From positions 1 through 56,301 of the forward strand of contig LWCA01000091.1 of NCBI GenBank assembly GCA_001642005.1: 56,301 nucleotides of DNA. Direction: 5' to 3'. Shown piece by piece: positions 48,222 through 56,301 of this stretch. The first letter of the stretch is position 1. Each line of letters starts with the position of its first letter. The stretch is from Intoshia linei. Its lineage: Eukaryota > Orthonectida > Rhopaluridae. Under the pieces are notes generated by a model. That model did not search any database. It saw nothing but the letters and a program-made list of their open reading frames with translations, and was not told the DNA's origin. A program made the translations under genes and the position numbers.

Positions 48222-48760
48222 ATTTTTACTTATATAATATGCTACGCGACTTTTGTTTGTGTGTGTGTTCCACTTTATTGAAATAACTATGAGTCTTAGA
48301 ATTTTATAAAGTCCCCATTTCAATAACAGTTTTTTCCGGGACATATAATAAGATAAATTTGAACCTCCCCAACTCACGTCTTACTGGTCAAAAACCCCCA
48401 TTGTCCTTTTTTTGAAAATCAAATAAGTTGCAGAATTTAAAAAAAATATTTGCACTGATACGGATTTTAAAACCATAAACATTATCATAAATTTAAATTT
48501 AAAAAAATACATCTTCAGGGCCAAAACCCAAAATTACCCTTCTTTTTTCAATGAAAACAGCCTAGAATTTCAAAAAAATTACAGGTGGTACAGTTGTATC
48601 CTGTTAACACGCACATACAATTGCAATCCAAATAACTGACGACTTCACGGTCAAAAAAGCATTTTAGTATTCATATATTTTTTTCCGAAATATATTTTAT
48701 TAAAACAAAAAACTGAAATAATTAACTGTCCGAAAATTGAAAAAAAGCTCCGACTTGTTA
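48222..48760 (+). mobile_element. Helitron, 3'-truncated (copy 10)
   Basis: It begins TTTTTACTTATATAATATGC with the CTACGCGACTTTTG block and keeps the family body to about 48760, where the GTCCGAAAATTG block breaks off. Confidence 0.65.
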
Positions 48761-49674
48761 GTAACCATTTCGTCTTAAATTTAACTGTGACATGTTTACA
48801 TACAACCATTAATTCGATAATTCCAATTTTACTTGGTATTTATTAGATTTTTAAATTGAGACTCGATTGAAATGTAAATGTAAATTTCCTTTAGTGTCTA
48901 GATTTTAAAAGATTGATTGATTTAAAAATATTCAAATTTGAAAATAATTTAAAGTTTTGTCAACTTTCTTGTATTTATAGATATTGTGATTTTAATATGC
49001 AACTAAAATTTGAAACACTTCAACAAATAAATAGTCGAATAATTAAATATCACTGCACCATAATACCGGTAAATATACGTTTTTGTTTACAGCATACTAC
49101 AACAGTTAATATTATTGATCTGCAACTAAATACAATGGATTAAATGCATTCGTTGTTAATTGTAGATTCACATAACTTGGATGAGTCGGTATATGATATG
49201 ATAATCATAGCAATAAATTAAATAGAAATTACCCAAATATATTGGTAACTACAACTAATTTTGATAATGAAAATATCAAGCATCTAAAATTTAAGGTAAT
49301 TTAAAGTTAACCCTGTATAAATATGCAAAACATGTGCAAATCATTTTATTCAAATTTATTAAAAATTGGGTCACATGTAAAAATTTGTCAATAATTTCTA
49401 TTGTTTACTTGAGTTTTAATCCATATTCGTTAAAAAATTGCTTAATTAATTAAATTCACAATAATATAACGAGAAAGTAAATTCAAAGTTTTAAATTTGA
49501 ACAGTGACTGTTATTATTCCATGTGAAATTTTAATGATATATTTTTTCACTCTACGATAGTTTGTGTTGGTTGTATTGCTTCCGTTAAATTTTAATATAA
49601 TATTTTTCGAATATTTAATCACAATCATTTACTATTTAAAAATAATATTTCAAGCATATTATTTATTTTATAGA
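48761..49674. other. Intergenic DNA, no gene seen
   Basis: AT-rich. The open frame at 48913-49143 has no splice or family support. Confidence 0.45.
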
Positions 49675-49800
49675 ATGACCACTTTTAAAATAAACAATGA
49701 CCAAAAAAACAACGATTCTGTTTCAGTCAAATCATTTGGCGATAGAAATTTACGTCAAAATCAACCTCATTTATCTTCGGAAAATATTAAAGAAAAACAG
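49675..49800 (+). CDS. Orphan candidate first exon
   Basis: An ATG just after an acceptor-like TTATAG opens 42 codons (MTTFKINNDQKNNDSVSVKS...) and ends in CAG|GTATAT, phase 0. The composition is hydrophilic and coding-like. It could splice in frame to the dynein exon at 53829, but the dynein has its own better start exon at 53709. No family recognised. It may be an alternative 5' exon of the dynein or part of another gene. Confidence 0.35.
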
Positions 49801-49837
49801 GTATATTTTTAATTACAAATTAAATTAAATTAAAATT

Positions 49838-50549
49838 TTAAATACATTTTTTTTGAAATTGTAAGATCAATATTTACATTTTCAATTTTTATTTTAATCG
49901 AAATATTTGAAAAATATTGGTTAATAATATATTAAAAATTATTTTTCATCGGGAATGCGTAGATTTCTCGGGTTAAAGTTTTGTATTTATATCAACTGAA
50001 ATAAGCTCTATCAAAATAATCTCTTCTTTTAATTTTCGGACCGTTAATTATGTCATATTGTTTGTTTTAATAAAATATTTCGGAAAAAAATATATGAATA
50101 CTAAAATGCGTTTTTGACCATGAAGTCGTCACTTATTCGGATTGAAATTTTTTTATGTGTGTTAACAGGATACAACTGTACCATGTGTAAATTTTTTGAA
50201 ATTCTAGGGCTGTTTTCATTAAAAAAAAAAGGGTAATTTGGGGTTTTGGCCCTGAAGATATAATTTTTTTAAATTTAAATTTATGATAATGTTTATGATT
50301 TCAAAATCCGCATCAGCGTATATATTTTTTTAAATTGTCCAACCGGTTTGATTTTCAAAAAAAGGACAATTGGGGTTTTTAACCCGTAAGATGTGAGTTT
50401 GGGAGGTTGAAATTTATTATCACCCCGGAAAAAACTGCAATTGAAATGTGGACTTTATAAAATTCTAAGACTGGTAGTTATTGAAATAAAGTGGAACACA
50501 CACAAATACACGCACAAATAAATATTGCGTAAATATTATTAAGTAAGGA
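49838..50549 (-). mobile_element. Helitron, 3'-truncated (copy 11)
   Basis: On the plus strand it starts inside the family body (AAATTGTAAGATCAATATT) and ends TTATTAAGTAAGGA|T, the inverted 5' terminus. Confidence 0.7.
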
Positions 50550-51300
50550 TATTGTGATTATATTGTAAAAAAATAATTATTTTCCTTATTTCAACAAATT
50601 TTCCATAAAGAGTTAGGAGAAATTTATGAATAAAGTTTCAAAAATCATATTACTGCCTCTGGATACTCTAAGCAATGGCATCATGAGATATTTAACTGAT
50701 AATGTCGAATTAAAGTATCATTGTGGATGTGGACTATTTTGTCTTTATTGATAATAAGACTATGAAAATTTTAAGGGGATATATTAGCTTTCATAATGAA
50801 GAAGTCATATGACATTTCAGAACATAAATATTGGTCGTCTCGTTAACTTTTATACATCATTTGTTAAGGATGCCTATCAGGTAGCTATTCCCTTTTGACA
50901 ATACATTTGTAGTATTCGACAAACACTATTATCAAACCTAAATAATTTTAAAATGTAAAAAAAGGATACGTGTGGCGATATGCGAGTCATTCTACGAAAA
51001 ACCACAATCAAATTTGATTCAATTTTTAATTCGAAGTAATGGAAACATTTTCATTGAAAATTGTGCCTATTAATTTGTTTCGTAGTTTAAATCGGTGTTT
51101 CTCAGTTGTCCGTATGCTATGAATATGATATTTCTATCGAAAAAAAAAATATCTATTTTCCAACCGTTCAGAGCCACATTAATTTTAATCATCAATTCAG
51201 TTTCCAAAACGTTAATAGTATGTTAAAATTTTGACGTTTTTACCAGTCGGTAGGATATAAAAGGTTGAAATGGATTGTTTATGACAATTTTAATCCATTG
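50550..51300. other. Intergenic DNA, no feature seen
   Basis: AT-rich. No open frame with family resemblance and no repeat recognised. Confidence 0.45.
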
Positions 51301-52137
51301 ACTTGTATAAATTTTTTTTTGAAATATTAGGACAATTATTTTACTTTTTCATTTTTAATCCAACATTGGAAATATATTGGTTAATAAAATATTAACAGTT
51401 ATTTTTCATCGGTAATGTATAGACTTCTGGGGTTGACATTATGTATACTATTTATTTTATTTATATATTATCTGTATATCTCTATATAAACTCTATCAGA
51501 ATAATCTTTTTTTCTTTTTTTTTAATTTTTGGACCGTTAATTATTTCACATTTTTTGTTTTAATAAAAAAAATACTCGAGCAAAAAATATATAAATACTA
51601 AAGTGCTTTTTTGACCGTGAAGGCGGCACTTATTCAGATTGCAATTTTTTGTGAAATTTTTTGTCTTAAAAGGATACAATTGTACCATTATTTATGTTAA
51701 ACTCTTTTCATATAAAAAAAGGTAATGTGGCGTTTTGATCGTAAAAATTATCTTTTTTGATTTTCTATTTATAATAATGTTTATGATTTTAAAAAATATC
51801 CCAGAATTTATGTTTAAAAAACATTTAGGATGTTTCATTTATAAAACAAAGAGTAATTTGCGGTTTTGACCATGAATGTATGCGTTTTGGAGGCTGATAT
51901 TAACGAAAATGTTAATGCTTTTAAAACGCGTTTCAGAATGTATGTTTTATTAAATAATTGAATTGATTTTTGACCCTGAAGGACTAAAAATCTGAAACTG
52001 AAAAGTATATAAAAGCACGTCCTGGGAAAAGTCGTATTAGAAATTGGGTTTTTTTAAATTCTGCCACTGTCACCTTTTCCAATAAATGGTTACACACACA
52101 AACACACACTGACATTCATTTTTATACAAGTAAAGGA
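51301..52137 (-). mobile_element. Helitron, divergent subfamily, 3'-truncated (copy 12)
   Basis: It ends on the plus strand with TTTTATACAAGTAAAGGA|T and carries an AC-rich stretch, the same 5' end type as copy 2 (15998). The body has the GACCGTGAAGGCGGCAC block. Confidence 0.65.
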
Positions 52138-52194
52138 TTATCAGTCATAGAATTTTAAAAACCAAATTTCTAATATAATTTTTTTGCAGCGATA

Positions 52195-53090
52195 TTGATA
52201 TCTATATTACAGTTTCCGAGTTTGAATTCGTCAGGGTGAACAACCCAATTTGCCCCTTATTTTAAAAATAAAATCAGCCAAAAAAATTATTAAAACATAA
52301 ATTTTAGGACGCGTTTTAAAATAATTAACATTGTCGTATATGTTAGCCTCAGAAAAGGGCACCTTCATGGTCAAAACCACAAATGACCCTTTGTTTTAAA
52401 AATGAAACATGTCCTACAATTTTATAAAACCTAAATTCTGGGATAGTTATAAAGTATATATTAATAATGATATAATAGATAGTTATCATAAATGGAAACT
52501 CAAAAAAGATAATTTTCACGATCATATTCCCAGATTACCCTTTGTTTTAAAAATTAAAAGTCTTATAATTAAAAAAAAAGTACAGCTGATACAGTTGTAT
52601 CCAGTTAATTCACTCAATAAATTTCAATTTGACAAAGATATGGCTTCACGGTCAAAAAGGCACTTTAGTATTAATTTTTTTTATTTGTAAATTATTTTAT
52701 TAAAACAAAAAATTTAAAATAATTAATGGTCCTAAAATTATATAAAAGATTTTTTTGATGCAGCTTATTCCATTTGATATAAATAAAAAATTTGAACCCC
52801 AAAAATTTACGCATTTCCGATAAAAAATAACTTTTAATATTATCAACTACTATTTTTCAAATTTTTGGATTAAAATTAAAAATGTAAATATTCATCCTAC
52901 AATTTCAAAAAAAGGGGAATTGACTGTATAAACATTTGAAATAAAAAATGTGGGCTTCAATCTTATAAATTGATTATTTCGGTTTTTGTTTCATTGCTAC
53001 GATATTTTCATTTTTAATTTTCAAAAAGTTAAAAATAAATTGAAGTACAACTTTGTTATCATTTTTATGTTTATACGAAATATGTTTTTA
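52195..53090 (+). mobile_element. Helitron body fragment, divergent subfamily (copy 13)
   Basis: It matches the body of copy 2 in the forward direction (GACGCGTTTTAAAATAATTA, then CACCTTCATGGTCAAAAC, then GCTTCACGGTCAAAAAGG). The open frame at 52409-52690 lies in this repeat and is chance. Confidence 0.6.
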
Positions 53091-53708
53091 AAGTCAAAGT
53101 TTGAGTTAACCGAAAATCAAAAATAGCCTTTTAAAAAATTTTTCGCTAATGATTATAAACAATATATCTGTAGCCACTTGTCCACGGCTCTGGAATTGTC
53201 AGCTTAAACCCGACACAAAATAGCTATGATATTTAAACATATATGTTTTCCAAGTGCTCAATTTGAAAAAATGTTGGTCCGTTTTACAAAAATGTCATCG
53301 AACGTCAATGATCATTGATCAATCATCATTCTATCGAAATTTTCCACTCAGTTACAAAAATAGTCATTTATTTTAGTTCAAATTAATTAAGTAGTATTCA
53401 TAAATTAGGAATCTTAATTAATAACAACTAAAATTTTAAAATAATGAAAAATTTAAATAAACTCTGATTAGGTTGGTGTACAATTAATTTAAATTTAAAT
53501 AACGCATATTGTAATAATATAAATTAAGTAAATATAAATTTTGTATATTCCTGTGAAAATTCAATGTTTATATCAACACTAATTAAATAGTCACAAGTCA
53601 ATTCATTTTACCAATAAATTAAATAAGTTTAATTAATTGATTGGAATAAATTGAATTTTTAAAATATACAGTATTTTATATATTTGAAAAAATAGTCCAA
53701 TTCCTATA
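53091..53708. other. Dynein 5' flank
   Basis: AT-rich sequence with no recognised element. It presumably holds the dynein promoter. Confidence 0.45.
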
Positions 53709-56011
53709 ATGAATTCGAATTATACTTTGAAATTTGCTCGTAGATGGTGTAAAAAGTCTAAATTTAAGCACTCCAAAGTGTCTAATGATGTATATTTTAA
53801 ATTTATATTATAATTTTTAAATATTCAGCAAAGATTAAAGGAAGAACGTGAATTGAAAAAATCTACGTTAGATGTTAGACATTATTTCATCTTGGAAATT
53901 GTGGCCAATGCAGTTAATATGGAACTTTCTGAAGTCGAGGATAGTATCGTTGAAGGCACGCAGGTACATATTTCTATAAGTCAATTTCCAAGTTTTTATA
54001 ATTTACAATTGTTAAAAAAACTAAAATACCCATTTTCTTTTATTAATTTATTAATTTATGTTTACAATAGATAATAACGATGAATCGATTTTTCGAAGAA
54101 AATGGGACTAATAAAATAATTTTTTTTTTCAGTGAACCAGAAAAATCTGATTTGATTGTTGGAGGTAATAAATTATTTAGATTAAAATTAAAATTATTAA
54201 ATTTAACTTTTTTAATTTTTAGACACATCAAAAATAAAACAAAATATTCGATATCGGAAAAAATTGTTCATTACTGATGGAGACACTCATCAATTGACGA
54301 ATTTGAGTTTGATTTTTCTAAGAATAGACACGTCGAAAGCAATAAACGACGCAAACATATCTAATGTAATTAATTACTGAATATGATTTCAAAATGATAT
54401 TTTTTTAAATTTTAAATTTTAGAATATTGTGTTTCATGTAATGTCTGGAGAAATAATCGAATCACGACAGAAAGTAATGAATGAAAGAAAAGTTTCCTTC
54501 TTTGTACCAGATAATTGTGCATTGACTGCTGAAGCCATTAACATGATATTTAAAAAAATTTATATACCATGTATTGTTAAAAGTACTGATGGTTGGGGTG
54601 ATATTAAAAAATCATTTATACCGGTAGATTTTATGACGATGCGTAGAAAATTTATTCATAGTCTTGAATCTTTTTCGTCTATATTGCTAGGTTATCATTT
54701 ATTATTACAATATTATTATTATGATTATATTACATGAGTTTTATAATTGGACATTCAATTTAAAAGTGAACTACTCAAACGTTTTTCGCCGTAGACACAA
54801 AAAAATAATAATCTGTGAAATACACTAAATATATTTGATTGTATTAGATTTGTAATACCTATATTATATGTCAGGGGTCGGCAACCTTTTTGCATCTCGT
54901 AGGACAATTTTTTTTTTATCAAAAAATTATACGGGTCCCGTTTTTGAAAATTTACACATAATAAATTTTAATTTTAACTAAAGAAAAACGGTTCTAGTAT
55001 ATTCAACAAAATAATATCCAGGACGATCTGAAAATATTTATAGCTAAAATGATTATAAATGGCCAATTATGGTAGAAAAGTGTTTAAAAGTTTAAAAGTT
55101 TAAAAGTTGAAAAATTTAAAAATAATTTATGAACATATTTACTCAAAGGTCCACCAAAAGTATTCTGTGGGCCACTGGTTGCCGACGCCTGTTATAAGCC
55201 TTATACAATGTTAATAATAATATATAACATTGAAATACATACAAGGCCGTGGAGAGCCAATAGTAGGCCACTATAAAAATTTTTTAAAAAATGGGACCTC
55301 TATACATTGATTAAGCGATCGTTCATGATCTAACAATTAAAAATAACCGTAGGAAATCCCAATGGTTGTCGAAATTTTGGTATACTTAAGAAATCCAACA
55401 TTACCTATTAAAACTATCTGTGAGCTAACATTTGCAATTTTTAGCATTTTTATGTTTTGCAACTACTGCATATAAAGTATATAACACGCATAGTGTTAAT
55501 ACATTAAAAAAGTAGACCTCATGATTGTACCCACAGGCAATAAGGCCCCTAGCCCCTCTTCACGGCCCTGAATACATATACTTTTTATTATCTGTGCGTC
55601 CAATATTTATTAAACTTTTGTTAACATTTTTAAATATTAGCGTATTTTTGTAATATTATATATTTAGAAGTCAAGGAATCTGTGGATAAAAATGTATCAC
55701 TAAATATGGATGTTTATCCAGAATTTTTACAAGGAATACAAAGCGCTTCTGATATTATCAAGATATCTAAAAATATAGAACAATTTGCGAGTTGCGAAGA
55801 ATGCGGAATACATTGGTTGAAACAAATTGAACAAGTTTTAGTTGAAAGTGAACAAATGAGACGTGAAGCCGATAATATTGGTCCAAAAGCTGAATTAGAA
55901 TATTGGAAAAAACGTACAGCCAAATTTAATTCATTGCTCGATCAAATTAAATTAAAGAGATGTCGTAATATTCAAATGATACTCAAAATTGGAAATTCTA
56001 AACATATTGCG
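53709..56011 (+). CDS. DNAH5: Axonemal outer-arm dynein heavy chain, N-terminal part (DNAH5/DNAH8 type), continues beyond the window
   Basis: Exons 53709-53789, 53829-53963, 54071-54164, 54223-54365, 54423-54690 and 55668-56011 give 355 residues in frame. Introns are 39, 107, 58, 57 and 977 bp. The N-terminus is basic (FARRWCKKSKFKHSK), then QRLKEERELKKSTLDVRHYF and VEDSIVEGTQ, matching DNAH5/DNAH8 around QRLKGEKEAKR and VEDAILEGNQ. RKKLFITDGD, LSLIFLRIDTSKAI and IFKKIYIPCIVKSTDGWGDI follow, then the tail region WLKQIEQVLVESEQMRREAD and GPKAELEYWKKRTAKFNSLL. This is the cargo/arm-docking end of the heavy chain; motor modules would lie to the right. The last exon is closed at a donor (GCG|GTAAAA). 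Reading through instead meets a stop at 56042, so a premature end cannot be excluded. Implies motile cilia. Confidence 0.88.
54872..55191. mobile_element. hAT-like MITE in dynein intron 5
   Basis: Termini CAGGGGTCGGCAACC (left) and, on the other strand, CAGGCGTCGGCAACC (right) differ at one position. Flanking 8-mers TTATATGT and TTATAAGC match at six of eight. Non-coding, 320 bp. Such GTCGGCAACC ends are common in hAT families of many animals. Confidence 0.75.
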
Positions 56012-56044
56012 GTAAAATTATCATACTATAGACAGAGCCGATAA

Positions 56045-56301
56045 TCGTCTTAAGCCACTTCGGGCACTGTTGGTTGGAAACTTAAAGTCTTATTTTACTA
56101 AGTATTAATAAAAGCATTAAAAGATATTATGTAGGTTTCTAGTAACTTTTATTTCTTTTACAAAAACCTACTTACATTAATTAATGAACAAAGTTTATTT
56201 TTTCATTTGGATACTTTCTTTTTTGAATATTTACTTATCAGAAAGGCTGTAATCCTCATTTGAAATAGTTTTTTTGTCAATATTATTTTTAATTCTGTAT
56301 T
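56045..56301. other. Right edge, no exon recognised
   Basis: AT-rich, with an AATAAA at about 56107. No acceptor followed by a dynein-like frame was found, so the next exon should lie beyond the window. Confidence 0.4.

Noticed and set aside
52409-52690. 93-codon open frame beginning MSYNFIKPKFW
   Set aside because: It lies wholly in a Helitron body fragment whose other copies are non-coding and differently framed.
1-56301. Search for bacterial-type features (operons, CRISPR arrays, riboswitches)
   Set aside because: GT-AG introns, axonemal dynein and animal gene families show nuclear metazoan DNA. Nothing resembling these was seen.

Overview
The window is very AT-rich eukaryotic DNA. Genes have GT-AG introns and use the standard code. 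An axonemal outer-arm dynein, a VAB-8/KIF26-type kinesin, TFB2M, NSF and two mitochondrial ribosomal proteins indicate a ciliated metazoan, probably a bilaterian. Seven introns of only 37-42 bp and gene spacers of 20-36 bp suggest a compacted genome such as that of a miniaturised or parasitic animal (an orthonectid-like lineage would fit). That placement is inference, not shown by the sequence.

Layout. 1-194: edge of a retrotransposon gag-like ORF (minus strand). 195-3265: repeats, with a Helitron ending just before the first gene. 3269-14562: a dense island of five genes: an Fcf2-type rRNA-processing factor (+), MRPL12 (+), RRP1/NOP52 (-), MRPL45 (+) and NSF (+). 14563-29141: repeat desert, with one candidate first exon at 23476. 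29142-30035: intronless TFB2M (-). 30036-42011: repeat-rich, with one candidate exon at 37387. 42012-45371: motor domain and tail of a divergent KIF26-family kinesin. If the two upstream exons belong to it (their phases fit), its first intron is about 13.8 kb and TFB2M is nested in it. 46132-48215: a hAT-like transposon with a perfect 8-bp target duplication. 48222-53660: more Helitrons. 53709 to the right edge: the first exons of a DNAH5/DNAH8-type dynein heavy chain, continuing out of the window.

The gene set is dominated by ribosome making and mitochondrial expression: FCF2 and RRP1 in the nucleolus, MRPL12 and MRPL45 in the mitoribosome, TFB2M in mitochondrial transcription. The mobile DNA is mostly one family of non-autonomous Helitrons (5' TCCTTACTTATATAA, 3' hairpin plus CTAG, always between A and T). 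Into and around these sit hAT-like, pogo/Tigger-like and fold-back elements, several with recognisable target duplications. Exon structures were assembled by hand from reading frame, splice sites and remembered family conservation; no search was run.
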